Positions 1 through 9,482 are shown, counted from the stretch's first letter. The stretch is 64,000 bases of DNA from Nonomuraea sediminis (GCF_018531495.1 NZ_JAHDTI010000009.1:372001-436000); one strand, 5' to 3'. Numbers and translations: made by a program. The notes: generated by a model not told the origin, from the letters alone.

Positions 1-1420
1 ACAGCACCTCGCGGGTGCGCTCCTCGAAGTAGGCCCGGTTGGGCAGCCCGGTGATGCCGTCGTGGAAGGTCAGGTGGGCCACCTGGTTGCGCAGCGCCTC
101 CTGGTCGCTGATGTCGCGGGTGGTGACCAGGAGCATGTCCTCGCCGCCCACGTGGCGGGTGGCCACGGACTCGGTGGGCCGCCAGGTGCCGTCGGCGGCC
201 CGGACCCGGCAGGCGATCAGGCAGGCCCCGGGCGCGTTCTCCTCGTCGAGGCCCATCTGCCGCAGCGCCGCCTGGATCCCCGGCACGTCTTCGGGGTGGA
301 TGTAGTCGAAGATGGAGCCGCCCACGAGGTCGTCGGGGCGGTAGCCGTACGTGACCTCGACGCCGGGGCCGATCTCGCGGACGACGCCGTCGTAGTCGCA
401 CAGCAGCACCACGTCGCCGGTGCTCTCGGCCAGTTCCCTGAGCTGCCTGTCGCCGAGCGAGACCAGCCTGCGCAGCCGGATGTTGGCCCCCGACAGCACG
501 AACATGCGCACCAGCAGCACCAGCACCACCGAGGCCGCCAGCGCGACGACGCCGGTGACGGGCTTCTCCCTGCCGCCGGCCACCGAGACCAGCATCGTGC
601 AGGTGGCCAGCGCGACCAGGGCCAGCGGCAGCATCGCGGTGAAGTTGCCGACCGCCGAGCCGGCGGGCGGGCGGGAGTCGTCCGGGCCGAGGTCGGTCTG
701 GGCGACCGCGGCCAGCAGCAGGAACGCCAGCGGCGCGAGGATCATGCTCCACATCGGCGGCGGCCCGCCGTCGAGGCGGGCGACCGCGGAGGCCATGCCC
801 GACACGGTGGAGGTGGCCAGCACACCGATCCCGGCCAGCCCCAGCGACCACGCGCTCGACCTGCTGCGCAGGACGGAGGGGAGGACCGCGAACGTGACGA
901 GCAGCGAGATCATCGGCGGCAGCAGCGCGACGGTGAACGCCGCGGGGTCGGCGGCGTCGAAGTAGACCTGCCGCAGCGCCACCACCCAGCCGATGAGGAA
1001 GAGCGAGGCCGCGCTGAGAAAGGCGTCGGTCAGGTGGCGTACCGCGATCCTGCCTGGCACGCGGCGGCCCGCGGCGAGCAGCGCGCCGCTGGCCAGCAGG
1101 ACGGTGCCGACCAGCACCAGCAGGTCGGCGAAGCTCACCAGGATGCTGGCGCTCTCGGCGATCGGCCGCACGGCGATCCCCGCTGCCCACACCACGGCGG
1201 CGCCGCTCATCCAGCGTGCGCCCATCGCCGCCGGCCGGTGCCCGCCGAGCCTCACCGAGGCGAGCAGCAGCGACCCCGCCGCCAGCAGCGCCGCGAGCAC
1301 ACCCGCGATCGCGCCGGTCCGTAGGGCAGGGCCGCCGACCAGCAGCGCGGCGGCCACGCCCACGGCACCGGCGGCCGCCGCTGCGGTCAGCGGTGCTCGC
1401 GGGTCACGCCAGCGGATCAA
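1..1420 (-). CDS. Membrane PAS-GGDEF diguanylate cyclase, C-terminus off the window
   Basis: Reading the minus strand from a TTG at 1420 gives one open frame that leaves the window at base 1. The N-terminal ~270 residues are a chain of hydrophobic helices with almost no charged loops, so a multi-pass membrane sensor. A PAS-like domain follows at about residues 320-430 (motifs GDVVLLCDYDGVV, FDYIHPEDVP, LLVTTRDISD). The frame then reaches the start of a GGDEF domain (LTFHDGITGLPNRAYFEERT). The active-site GGDEF motif and any EAL domain lie beyond the window, so catalytic competence cannot be judged. The start is chosen because an in-frame TAG lies just upstream at 1439-1441 and GGGATGGG precedes the TTG; a GTG further in is possible. 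Role inferred: c-di-GMP synthesis in response to a membrane or PAS-sensed cue. Confidence 0.85.
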   Translation of the reverse strand, partial: MIRWRDPRAPLTAAAAAGAVGVAAALLVGGPALRTGAIAGVLAALLAAGSLLLASVRLGGHRPAAMGARWMSGAAVVWAAGIAVRPIAESASILVSFADLLVLVGTVLLASGALLAAGRRVPGRIAVRHLTDAFLSAASLFLIGWVVALRQVYFDAADPAAFTVALLPPMISLLVTFAVLPSVLRSRSSAWSLGLAGIGVLATSTVSGMASAVARLDGGPPPMWSMILAPLAFLLLAAVAQTDLGPDDSRPPAGSAVGNFTAMLPLALVALATCTMLVSVAGGREKPVTGVVALAASVVLVLLVRMFVLSGANIRLRRLVSLGDRQLRELAESTGDVVLLCDYDGVVREIGPGVEVTYGYRPDDLVGGSIFDYIHPEDVPGIQAALRQMGLDEENAPGACLIACRVRAADGTWRPTESVATRHVGGEDMLLVTTRDISDQEALRNQVAHLTFHDGITGLPNRAYFEERTREVL

Positions 1421-1647
1421 TGTAGTTGCCCATCCCGTCTAGAACTCGACTCCGTGCCCCGAGGGGCTCATCGCCAGTGTGTGCGGTTCCGGGTGCGCGG
1501 GGGGTGACAACGGCGATGTCGTCACCGATCTGATAACCACACAGACCAATTCCCTTCGAGGATCTCCTTGACATCCAGTCAGGAACCCCCGGTAGACGAC
1601 TACCGTACGCACCGAAGGTCACGGGCCAGCCACGTTCCGGATTCCTC

Positions 1648-2556
1648 TCAGTACGCGTCGTTGATCACATTGTTCAGCGGCTCGCCCGCGAGGTAACGCA
1701 GCAGCTGCGAGCGGATCAACCGCAGCGTCCTGCGCCGCGAGGCGGGCGTGCTTCCCGCGATGTGCGGAGTGAGGAAGAGTCCCGGCGCGCTCCACAGAGG
1801 GTGACCGTCGGGCAGCGGCTCGGGGTCGGTCACGTCCAGGGCGGCGAGCAGGCGGCCGGTCTTCAGCTCGGCCAGCAGCGCGTCGGTGTCGACGACCGAG
1901 CCTCTGGCGGCGTTGACCAGCAGGGCGCCGTCCTTCATCCGTGCCAGGAAGTCCGCGTCCACCATCCCGGCGGTGTCGGCGGTAGCGGGCACGAGCAGCA
2001 CCACCACGTCGGCCTCGGACAGCAGCGCGGGCAGCTCGGCCATGCCGTGGACGCCGTCGCGGGCGGCCCTGGCCACCCGCACCACCTCCACCTCGAACCC
2101 GGACAGCCGCCGTTCGAGCGCCGCGCCGATGGAGCCGTAGCCGACGATCAGCACGCGCGAGTCGGCCAGCGAGCCGGTGTGGTGGTAGGTCCACTCGCCC
2201 CTGCGCTGCGCCGCGGCGAACCCGGGGAACTCGCGCAGCACCGCGATCATCGCGCCGACCACCCACTCGGCGGTGCCCGCGTCGTGCACGCCGCGGGCGT
2301 TGCACAGCACGACGCCGGGCGGCAGGTGCGGCTGGTAGGCCTCCACACCGGCCGAGACCGTCTGGAGCAGGCGCAGCGAGGTCATCCTTGCCAGCGTGCC
2401 CGCCAGGTCGGGTACATAGATCAAAGGCGGGACCCACACCTCGACCTCGTCGATGCCGTCGGGCAGGGGCCCGGTGCCGTCGTAGATCGAGAACTCGAGT
2501 CTGGGCAGGTCGGACAGCGTCTTGGTGATCTCTTCGGACGACACCCAGATCTTCAT
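1648..2556 (-). CDS. D-isomer-specific 2-hydroxyacid dehydrogenase
   Basis: A 302-residue NAD(P)-dependent dehydrogenase of the D-2-hydroxyacid/phosphoglycerate/glyoxylate reductase family, slightly shorter than the usual 310-330. The Rossmann dinucleotide motif is seen as VLIVGYGSIGAALERRL. The family signature LVNAARGSVVDTDALLAEL carries the catalytic Arg, and LTPHIAGSTPASR carries the catalytic His. The exact substrate cannot be read from sequence. It stands alone, divergent from the sugar-dehydrogenase lipoprotein gene, with only 38 bases between the two start codons. Confidence 0.9.
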   Translation of the reverse strand: MKIWVSSEEITKTLSDLPRLEFSIYDGTGPLPDGIDEVEVWVPPLIYVPDLAGTLARMTSLRLLQTVSAGVEAYQPHLPPGVVLCNARGVHDAGTAEWVVGAMIAVLREFPGFAAAQRRGEWTYHHTGSLADSRVLIVGYGSIGAALERRLSGFEVEVVRVARAARDGVHGMAELPALLSEADVVVLLVPATADTAGMVDADFLARMKDGALLVNAARGSVVDTDALLAELKTGRLLAALDVTDPEPLPDGHPLWSAPGLFLTPHIAGSTPASRRRTLRLIRSQLLRYLAGEPLNNVINDAY

Positions 2557-2594
2557 GCCGAGAACCTTACGACCCGTGGAGAAGTATGGAACAC

Positions 2595-3638
2595 ATGAGG
2601 AAGATCTGGACGATTGCTATCGTCACCGTACTCACCGCCTGCTCAAGCGCCGGTGGGGTAGCCGAGAGTTCCGCCGAGACTTCGGCCCAGCGTCCCACTG
2701 TTCGGGTCGTGACGACCGACCTCGCCGTACCGTGGGGGATCGCCTTTCTCTCCAACGGCGACGCGTTGGTGACCGAGCGCAACTCGGCCCGGCTGCTGAG
2801 GGTGACCCAGCAGGGCAACGTCAGCGAGGTGGCCACCATCGACGGCGTCCAGGCCTCGGGCGAGGGCGGCCTGCTGGGCGTCGCGGTCAAGCGCGACATG
2901 GTCTTCCTGTACTACACCGCGGCCGACGACAACAGGATCGTCCGTTACCGCATGTCCTCCGGGCATCTCACAAGCCCCAAGGTGCTGGTCACGGGCATCC
3001 CCAAGGGCAACATCCACAACGGCGGCCGCCTGGCCTTCGGCCCCGACGGATACCTGTACGCCAGCACCGGCGAGGGCGGCGACAGCAGCCTGGCCCAGCG
3101 GCTCGACTCGCTCGGCGGCAAGATCCTGCGGATGACCAACGACGGCAAGCCCGCCCCCGGCAACCCGTTCGGCACGCTCATCTACTCCTACGGTCACCGC
3201 AACGTCCAGGGCCTGGCCTGGGACTGGATGGGCCGGATGTACGCCACCGAGTTCGGCCAGAACACCTGGGACGAGATCAACCGCATCAAGCCCGGCGGCA
3301 ACTACGGCTGGCCCGTGGTCGAGGGCAAGGGCAACGACCCCCGCTTCATCGACCCCATCGTCACCTGGACCCCCGCCGAGGCCTCACCCTCCGGCCTGGC
3401 CTTCGCCAGGGGCTCGCTGTGGGTGGGGGCGCTGCGCGGCGAGCGGCTCTGGGAGGTCCCGCTGAAGTGGGACGGCACGCCCCGCACGCCGATCGCCCAC
3501 TTCACCGGCGAGTACGGCAGGCTGCGCGCGGTCGCGACGACACCCAACTACAGGAGGCTCTGGGTGTCGACCAGCAACAAGGACGGCCGGGGCACCCCGC
3601 GCACCGGTGACGACAAGATCCTGTCCGTCACCCCGTAG
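2595..3638 (+). CDS. PQQ-type glucose/sorbosone dehydrogenase lipoprotein
   Basis: A predicted extracytoplasmic sugar dehydrogenase of the glucose/sorbosone dehydrogenase (GSDH) beta-propeller family, about 347 residues. The N-terminus MRKIWTIAIVTVLTACSS is a lipoprotein signal with lipobox LTAC and modified Cys16, so the protein is membrane-anchored outside the cell. Family motifs: GGLLGVAV, NIHNGGRLAFGPDGYLY, YSYGHRNVQGLAWD, ATEFGQNTWDEIN, GGNYGWP. I take the ATG at 2595 because GGAGAAG ends 10 bases upstream; the ATG at 2586 is only 1 base from that site. PQQ dependence is family knowledge; many actinobacterial members have no proven substrate. Its stop overlaps the end of the convergent VanW gene by 11 bases. 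Confidence 0.88.
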   Translation: MRKIWTIAIVTVLTACSSAGGVAESSAETSAQRPTVRVVTTDLAVPWGIAFLSNGDALVTERNSARLLRVTQQGNVSEVATIDGVQASGEGGLLGVAVKRDMVFLYYTAADDNRIVRYRMSSGHLTSPKVLVTGIPKGNIHNGGRLAFGPDGYLYASTGEGGDSSLAQRLDSLGGKILRMTNDGKPAPGNPFGTLIYSYGHRNVQGLAWDWMGRMYATEFGQNTWDEINRIKPGGNYGWPVVEGKGNDPRFIDPIVTWTPAEASPSGLAFARGSLWVGALRGERLWEVPLKWDGTPRTPIAHFTGEYGRLRAVATTPNYRRLWVSTSNKDGRGTPRTGDDKILSVTP

Positions 3639-5637
3639 CGCAGACCACCTGCGCCTGCGGCCGGTACTTGGTGGTCAGCTTCTTGTCCCGCTTGATCTCC
3701 TTGCCGTCCTGGTAGAAGACGCGGGTGACATCGATGGTGAAGCCCTGCTGCCCGGGCGTGGTCAGGCAGTTCGGCCCGCTGCCCGACTCGCGGCGGAACG
3801 GCGTGATGTTGCGCTTGTCCGACTCGTCGGCCTCGATTTTGTCGTAGCGCTTGGTCCCCCACAGCGTGACCGTGACGGAGGTGGGCGTGCTGGTCGTCTT
3901 GATCAGCACGCCGTCCGGCGAGTCGTTGCGCCACTTCAGATCCAGATCCGGGTAGAGCAGCGCCACGTCGCGCCCGGCCGGGTAGCGGGTGGCGAAGTAG
4001 TCCATCGGCGTGTGGTCGACTTCCTCGTATCCGCCGAAGAACACCGCGTTGTAGAGCGTGGTGGCGAACTGCGAGGTGCCGCCCCCGACGATGTTGACCA
4101 TCCGGCCGCCGACGATCTGCCCGGCGTCCACGTAGCCGCCCTCGTGGGTGCGCTCCCCCACGACCTGGTTGAGCGAGAACGTCTCGCCGGGCTTGACCAC
4201 GTAGCCGTCCAGCTGCTCGGCCATCCGCCCGATGTTCGTCACGCGCGGCTGGCAGCAGTCGAAGCTGGTGGTGAACTCGGCCACCTGCTCCTTGATCCCC
4301 AGCCCGCTGACCTGCGCGGTGCTCACCTTGGGCTTGACGGTCGCGAGCTCGACGGCGATGGTACGGCTGCCGCCTGACTTGATCATCTTGGCCACCGCGG
4401 CGGCCACCATGTCGTCGTCCACGCCGCGCCCGGCACGGGCGGGAACCAGGACGGGCTTGCCGTTCACGATCTGGTACGTAGCGTCGCGCGGCGCCTGGGC
4501 GGCGTCGACGAGGCTGCCCTCCACCGTGTCGCACGCCTTGGCGGCGTCGAACTTCGGCTCGAGCCCGCCCTTGCCGTCGGGCACGAACGACAGGTTGGCG
4601 GCGATCACGGCCGGGGTGAGCTGCGCCTGCTTGCCGCCGAGGGTGAGCGTGATGGGCGCGGAGATGGCCTGCTTGGCGTCGGCGGCGGCCTGCTTGACCG
4701 CCTCGAGCGTGGTGTCCGGCTTGGCGGGCCTGAGCGTGAGCGCGACCGAGCCCCTGGCGTGCAGGAACGCGTCGCTGATCTGCTTGACGGCGTCGCCGCG
4801 GTCGAGCAGGACCCCGTCTCGCGGGATGACGATCTGCCGCCGCAGGCCGACGAAGGACACCCTGCCCTCACGCGGCGCCTTGTCGACGCTCTCGGCCAGG
4901 CCCTCCACGGTCCTGGTGAGCTGGGCGGGGTCGAGGGTGACCTTGGGGTCCAGGTTCGTGGTGCCGGTGAGCCCCCGCCACACCTCGGCCGGGGTTGGGA
5001 AGCCGCTTGAGGCCTGCCCAATGGTGCCCACGACGTCCAGTTCCAGGCCCGCCTCGTCGGCCTGGATGGTCTCCTTCTGGCCGCCGATGTCGACGACGAC
5101 CGGCTTGGCCAGCTTGGCGGACAGCTCCGTGCGCAGCTTGTCGGCGGCCTGGGTGACGGTGAGCCCGCCGATGTCGATCCCGGCGACCTTGGTGCCGCGC
5201 AGCACCGACCCCGACATGATCACGGCGGGCGCGAGGTAGGCCAGCGCGATCAGGACCAGGACGACGACCACGATGCCGGGCAGGATGCGCCGGCGGGGCG
5301 GCTCGGGCTCGATGAAGGCGGGCAGCCGCTCGGGCGCCGGGGCCAGGCCGCCGAACACGGGCGGAGCCTGCGGCTCGGGCATCTGGGCGTCGTTCATCGG
5401 CCACGGCTGCGGCGGCGGGGCGACCGGGGGCAGCGCGCCGCCTCCTCTGGCCTGCGGGCCGCTCGACGGCTGGGGTCCCTGCGGCTCCTGGGGCTGGTGC
5501 TGGTCCTGCGGTCCGAAGATCTCGCGGGACACACCAGGCGGTAATCCCTCGACCCGTGGCTTGCGCGCGCCGGGCGTCGGCAGCGGCACCGAGGCGAACG
5601 GGTCGGTCGGTGATTCGATCGGTCCGGCGTTAGGCAC
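3628..5637 (-). CDS. VanW family membrane protein with peptidoglycan-binding-like domains
   Basis: A 669-residue protein with a Pro/Gln-rich cytoplasmic N-terminus (residues 1-115), one membrane helix (about 118-142) and a large extracellular part. The extracellular region has two repeated ~120-residue units of the kind placed in the YoaR/PG_binding_4 family (GIDIGGLTVTQAADKL). The VanW domain follows at about 460-620 (TSFDCCQPRVTNIGRMAEQL, GETFSLNQVVGERTHEGGY, GGGTSQFATTLYNAVF). VanW was named from vancomycin-resistance clusters, but its biochemical role is unknown; the architecture suggests cell-wall association. Start is GTG 5637 with GGGAGGAG 8 bases upstream. The C-terminus overlaps the convergent sugar dehydrogenase. 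Confidence 0.88.
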   Translation of the reverse strand: MPNAGPIESPTDPFASVPLPTPGARKPRVEGLPPGVSREIFGPQDQHQPQEPQGPQPSSGPQARGGGALPPVAPPPQPWPMNDAQMPEPQAPPVFGGLAPAPERLPAFIEPEPPRRRILPGIVVVVLVLIALAYLAPAVIMSGSVLRGTKVAGIDIGGLTVTQAADKLRTELSAKLAKPVVVDIGGQKETIQADEAGLELDVVGTIGQASSGFPTPAEVWRGLTGTTNLDPKVTLDPAQLTRTVEGLAESVDKAPREGRVSFVGLRRQIVIPRDGVLLDRGDAVKQISDAFLHARGSVALTLRPAKPDTTLEAVKQAAADAKQAISAPITLTLGGKQAQLTPAVIAANLSFVPDGKGGLEPKFDAAKACDTVEGSLVDAAQAPRDATYQIVNGKPVLVPARAGRGVDDDMVAAAVAKMIKSGGSRTIAVELATVKPKVSTAQVSGLGIKEQVAEFTTSFDCCQPRVTNIGRMAEQLDGYVVKPGETFSLNQVVGERTHEGGYVDAGQIVGGRMVNIVGGGTSQFATTLYNAVFFGGYEEVDHTPMDYFATRYPAGRDVALLYPDLDLKWRNDSPDGVLIKTTSTPTSVTVTLWGTKRYDKIEADESDKRNITPFRRESGSGPNCLTTPGQQGFTIDVTRVFYQDGKEIKRDKKLTTKYRPQAQVVCATG

Positions 5638-5724
5638 GCCTCAATCTCCTCCCGCTCCGCCGCCATTCCTCAGGCAACAGTAAGGCACGTACATCCGTAT
5701 ATGTCACTGGAAATGGCAACTGTG

Positions 5725-6381
5725 TCATCCGATCCAACGGTAGCGGTGCTCGGGGCGGCCGGCTGTGCCGTACCTGGGATGGAGCTCCGCCCTGCCCACG
5801 ACGCACAGGTACTCCAGGTAGCGGCGGGCGCTGACGCGTGACAGGCCCGCGCGGGCGGCGGCCTCGGCCGCCGACAGGTCGCCGCCGGCCTGGCGCAGCG
5901 TCTGCTCGACCAGCGCGCAGGTGGCCGACGACAGGCCCTTGGGCAGCGGGTCGGCGCCGGTGGGCGTGCCGAACAGGCGGTCCACGTCGTCCTGGCGGGC
6001 CTCGGGGCCGATCGCGGTGAGCCGCCTGCGCGTGTCGGCGTACTGTTGGAGCCGCTCGGCCAGGGCGTCGGCGGAGAACGGCTTGATCAGGTAGTTCACG
6101 GCGCCGCCGCGCATGGCCTCCTTGACGGTGGGCACGTCGCGGGCGGCGCTGATCATGAGGACGTCCACGTCGTGCAGCTGTTTCAGCACCTCGAGTCCGG
6201 AGATGTCGGGCAGGTAGATGTCGAGCAGCACCAGGTCGGGCTCGTGCTCGGCGACCGCCTCCAGCGCCTCGGCCCCCGTGTGCACGGCGGCGACCACCTC
6301 GAAGCCCGGCATCCTGGCGACGTACCCGGCGTGGATCCTGGCGACCATGAAGTCGTCGTCCACCACCAGGACCCTGATCAT
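5725..6381 (-). CDS. CitB/DcuR-type response regulator
   Basis: A 218-residue regulator. The receiver domain (1-120) has acidic residues D8-D10, phospho-acceptor D54 (LVLLDIYLPD), Ser78 and Lys100 (NYLIKPF). A C-terminal winged-helix-like DNA-binding domain (about 155-218) contains LSAAEAAARAGLSRVSARRY. The start ATG at 6381 overlaps the stop of the upstream kinase gene (ATGA), so the pair is translationally coupled. The frame stays open far upstream, but that part is only an antiphase reading of the kinase gene. The neighbouring tctCBA genes, divergent beyond the kinase, suggest it controls tricarboxylate uptake, as TctD or CitB do elsewhere; this is inferred from context. Confidence 0.92.
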   Translation of the reverse strand: MIRVLVVDDDFMVARIHAGYVARMPGFEVVAAVHTGAEALEAVAEHEPDLVLLDIYLPDISGLEVLKQLHDVDVLMISAARDVPTVKEAMRGGAVNYLIKPFSADALAERLQQYADTRRRLTAIGPEARQDDVDRLFGTPTGADPLPKGLSSATCALVEQTLRQAGGDLSAAEAAARAGLSRVSARRYLEYLCVVGRAELHPRYGTAGRPEHRYRWIG

Positions 6382-7910
6382 GGCAGGAGTGCCGTGAACA
6401 CAGCGCCTCCCGAGTTGGCCACCCGCACCCAGCCGCCTCTGCGCAGGCACGCCTGCCGGGTGAGCGCCAGCCCGAGCCCGCGAGTGCCCGAGTGTGCCGC
6501 CTTGGTGGTGAAGCCTTCCCTGAAGACCTCCTCGACCAGGTCGGGCGCGATGCCGGGCCCCGAGTCGCCGACCCGCACGTGCAGCCCGTCGGCGTCGGCG
6601 CGGACCGAGACCTCGATCGTGCCGCGAGCGCCGTCCAGGGCGTCGATGGCGTTGGCCACCAGGTTGCCGACCACGAGCACCGCGTCCTGCGGGTCGTACA
6701 GCGCAGCCTCCGGCACCGAGGAGTCGGCCGCCAGCTCCAGCGTGGCGCCTCGCTCCGCCGCCTCGGCCGACTTGGCGAGCAGCAGCGCGGCCAGGGTGGG
6801 CTCCTGGACCCGCTCGCGGATGCCCGTCGCGTAGGTGCTGCGCGTGGTGCGGGTGATGAACGCGACCGCCGCGTCGGGCTCCCCCAGCTCCAGCAGGCCG
6901 ACCACGGTGTGCATGCGGTTGGCGAACTCGTGGGCCTGGGCGCGCAGCGCCTCGGTGGCCGAGCTCGTGTCGTCCAGCTCGCGCGCCAGCCGTACCAGCT
7001 CTGTCCTGTCGCGCAGCGTGACCACCCAGCCGCGCTGCTGGCCGCGCACGGAGACGGGCGTGCGGTTGAGCACGAGCACCCGGTCGCCGTGCAGCACGAC
7101 CCTGTCCACGCCAGGGTCGGCGCCGCCGAGCACGTCGCGCAGGCGGTCGGAGACGGGCATCCCGGCCAGGTCGGGGCCGACGTCGCCGAGCAGCTCGCGG
7201 GCCGCGTCGTTGACCAGCGTCACCTTGCCGGTCAGGTCGAAGGCGAGCACGCCCTCCTTGACGCCGTGCAGCACGCCCTCGCGCTGCTCGAGCAGCGCGG
7301 CGATCTCGCCGGGCTCCAGGCCGAAGGTCTGCCTGCGCATCCGCGCGGTGATCAGCGCGGCGGCCGCGAGCCCTGCCAGCAGTACGGCGAGCGCCGTCCA
7401 CAGCAGCGGCGGCAGCGCCGTCCAGAGCTGGCCCATGACCGTGGTCTGGAGCACGCCCACCGAGGCCAGGCCGATGACGTTGCCGTACTCGTCGAAGATG
7501 GGCGCCTTGCCGCGCACGGTGGTGCCGATCGTGCCGGTCTCGGTTCCGATCCAGCTCCTGCCCGTCCTGAGCACGGTCGTGCCGTCGGTGGACAGCTTCT
7601 TGCCGATGAGCGCGGCGTTGGGGTGGGCGTAGCGGGTCTGCTCGCTGTTGGCGATGACCACGTAGTCGGCGCCGGTGGCCTGCTGCACGCCGAGCGCGAG
7701 CGGCTGCAGCACCGTCTCCGGGTTGCGCCGGTTGAAGGCCTCCCTGACCTGCGGGAGCCCGGCGACGGACTGGGCGATCGCCAGCGCGCGCTGCTTGTGC
7801 AGCGCGTCGAGCTGGTTGCGCGTGTGCACCGCCCAGACGGTCGCGGTCCCTCCTACGGCGAGCAGCACGATCACCATCTGCAGCACGAACAGCTGGGTCC
7901 CGAGTCTCAC
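6378..7910 (-). CDS. CitA/DcuS-type sensor histidine kinase
   Basis: A 510-residue membrane kinase. TM1 at about 5-28, an extracytoplasmic sensor loop of ~130 residues resembling the PASC/sCache fold of CitA/DcuS (GADYVVIANSEQTRYAHPN, FDEYGNVIGLASVGVLQTTV), TM2 at about 163-188, a cytoplasmic PAS domain (~210-310), then the transmitter. The phospho-acceptor is His327 in AQAHEFANRMHTV, typical of the CitA subfamily. ATP-binding boxes: NLVANAIDA (N), DSGPGIAPD (G1), GTRGLGLALTRQ (G2). GTG start at 7910 with GGTGGG upstream. It is divergent from tctC over 133 bases. The likely ligand is a di- or tricarboxylate, inferred from family and neighbours. Confidence 0.92.
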   Translation of the reverse strand: MRLGTQLFVLQMVIVLLAVGGTATVWAVHTRNQLDALHKQRALAIAQSVAGLPQVREAFNRRNPETVLQPLALGVQQATGADYVVIANSEQTRYAHPNAALIGKKLSTDGTTVLRTGRSWIGTETGTIGTTVRGKAPIFDEYGNVIGLASVGVLQTTVMGQLWTALPPLLWTALAVLLAGLAAAALITARMRRQTFGLEPGEIAALLEQREGVLHGVKEGVLAFDLTGKVTLVNDAARELLGDVGPDLAGMPVSDRLRDVLGGADPGVDRVVLHGDRVLVLNRTPVSVRGQQRGWVVTLRDRTELVRLARELDDTSSATEALRAQAHEFANRMHTVVGLLELGEPDAAVAFITRTTRSTYATGIRERVQEPTLAALLLAKSAEAAERGATLELAADSSVPEAALYDPQDAVLVVGNLVANAIDALDGARGTIEVSVRADADGLHVRVGDSGPGIAPDLVEEVFREGFTTKAAHSGTRGLGLALTRQACLRRGGWVRVANSGGAVFTALLP

Positions 7911-8043
7911 CCCACCGATGGAAACATCCCCAGGTCACAGGCGGGTCGCGACCAAAAAGACCAATAAGACGGGTAGTTGCGATTTATGGCTTTCTCCCGG
8001 GAGGCGGCTCACGATCCGGAGTCACCCCCTGTGAGGAGACACC

Positions 8044-9006
8044 ATGCGTCTACGCATACTCGCGGCCGTCATGCTGGCCGCGCTGACCGCCTGCGGCACC
8101 GGCTCGGGCGCCGGCGGCGGCACCGGCTCGCTGCGCATCATGGCGCCCGCCGCCCCTGGCGGCGGCTGGGACCAGACGTCCCGCACGGCCGAGCAGGCGC
8201 TGAAGTCCGCCGATCCCCAGCGCAAGGTCGAGGTGTTCAACGTGCCCGGCGCGGGCGGCACGATCGGCCTGGCCCAGCTGGCCGGCGAGAAGGGCAACGG
8301 CAACCTGCTGATGACCATGGGTCTGGTCATGGTGGGCGCGATCGAGCAGAACAAGTCCAAGGTGACGCTGAGCGAGACCACGCCCATCGCCAAGCTGACC
8401 GAGGAGTACGAGATCGTCGTCGTGCCCGCCTCCTCTCCGCTCAAGTCGCTCGACGACCTGGTCAAGGCGTGGAAGGCCGACCCGGCCAAGGTGTCGATCG
8501 CGGGCGGCTCGGCCGGCGGCACCGACCACATCCTGGCCGGGCTGATGGCCAAGGCCGCGGGCGTCGACCCCAAGCAGATCAACTACGTGGCCAACTCCGG
8601 CGGCGGCGAGGCGCTCAACCTGCTGCTGGGTGAGAAGGCCACGATCGGCATCTCGGGGCTTGGCGAGTTCGCCGAGCACGTCAAGTCCGGCAAGCTGCGC
8701 GCGCTGGCCGTCTCGGCCCCGCAGCGGATCGCCGACCTGGACGCGCCCACGATCAAGGAGGGCGGCCTGGACGTGGAGCTGGCCAACTGGCGCGGCTTCG
8801 TGGCCCCCGGCGGCATCAAGGACGCGGACGAGAAGGCGCTGACCGACCTGGTCACCAAGATGCACGACTCGCAGCCGTGGAAGGACGCGGTGGCCAAGAA
8901 CGGCTGGATCGACTCCTTCCAGACCGGGCAGCAGTTCACCGACTTCCTCGGCGCCGAGCAGACGAGGGTCAAGGGCATCATCGCCGAGATGGGGCTCGTG
9001 TCCTGA
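8044..9006 (+). CDS. tctC: Tripartite tricarboxylate transporter substrate-binding lipoprotein TctC
   Basis: A 320-residue solute-binding protein of the Bug/TctC family, within normal length. The lipobox LTAC places Cys17 as the lipidated residue, so it is tethered to the outside of the membrane. Family motifs: IMAPAAPGGGWDQTSRTAE near the N-terminus, VFNVPGAGGTIGLAQLAG, and GGSAGGTDHILAGLMAKAAG. GAGGAG sits just before the ATG. It is first in a three-gene operon; its TGA overlaps the tctB ATG by one base. Such proteins bind citrate or other carboxylates, but many Bug paralogues bind other compounds, so the ligand is open. Confidence 0.93.
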   Translation: MRLRILAAVMLAALTACGTGSGAGGGTGSLRIMAPAAPGGGWDQTSRTAEQALKSADPQRKVEVFNVPGAGGTIGLAQLAGEKGNGNLLMTMGLVMVGAIEQNKSKVTLSETTPIAKLTEEYEIVVVPASSPLKSLDDLVKAWKADPAKVSIAGGSAGGTDHILAGLMAKAAGVDPKQINYVANSGGGEALNLLLGEKATIGISGLGEFAEHVKSGKLRALAVSAPQRIADLDAPTIKEGGLDVELANWRGFVAPGGIKDADEKALTDLVTKMHDSQPWKDAVAKNGWIDSFQTGQQFTDFLGAEQTRVKGIIAEMGLVS

Positions 9007-9482
9007 TGCTCACCCGGTTGTGGCGGCCCGAGCTGGGGCTGGCCTTGGTCGTGCTCGGGCTCGGGGTGTTCGTCGTGGTCGGGACGCTGGACGTCTCGGC
9101 CGCGGCCTCCACCCTGGGGATCGGGCCGCGCTTCTTCCCCATGCTCGTCGGCGGCTCGATGATCGTGGTCGGCGTCTGCTACGTGGCCGACGTGCTCCGC
9201 GGCGGGCACGGCGACCCCGAGGAAGGCGAGGACGTGGACGCCGACGCGCCCGCCGACTGGCGTGCCGTCCTGCTGATGGGCGGGATCTTCCTGGCGTTCA
9301 CGGCGGTGCTGGAGTACCTCGGCTGGGTGATCTCCGCCGGCCTGCTGTTCTGGGGCGTGGCCGTGGTGCTCGGGGCCGAGCACAAGGTCAGGGCCGCGAT
9401 CGTGGCGCTGGCGCTGGGCGTGGTGACCTACCTGCTGTTCGTCGAGGTGCTCGGCGTCTCGCTGCCCTCGGGGGTGTTCTAG
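9006..9482 (+). CDS. tctB: Tripartite tricarboxylate transporter small membrane subunit TctB
   Basis: 158 residues with four hydrophobic helices and a charged central loop (HGDPEEGEDVDADAPADW), the layout of the small TctB subunit. The opening LTRLWRPELGLALVVLGLGV and GIGPRFFPMLVG are typical. The start ATG at 9006 overlaps the tctC stop, and the TAG is directly followed by the tctA GTG, so the three genes are tightly coupled. Confidence 0.9.
   Translation: MLTRLWRPELGLALVVLGLGVFVVVGTLDVSAAASTLGIGPRFFPMLVGGSMIVVGVCYVADVLRGGHGDPEEGEDVDADAPADWRAVLLMGGIFLAFTAVLEYLGWVISAGLLFWGVAVVLGAEHKVRAAIVALALGVVTYLLFVEVLGVSLPSGVF

Noticed and set aside
62..1324. Long plus-strand open frame of 420 codons with His/Arg/Gln-rich product
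   Set aside because: It is the antisense shadow of the membrane PAS-GGDEF gene, which has clear hydrophobic helices and domain motifs on the minus strand.
1567..1600. TTGACA-like -35 near 1569 on the plus strand
   Set aside because: No plus-strand gene follows within 900 bases and no -10 at proper spacing.
1404..1622. Minus-strand 72-codon frame upstream of the GGDEF gene
   Set aside because: No similarity, no ribosome site, odd composition; it covers the leader region of the GGDEF gene.
6382..7938. Apparent N-terminal extension of the response regulator (737 codons in all)
   Set aside because: This part is an out-of-phase reading of the histidine kinase gene; the regulator starts at ATG 6381.
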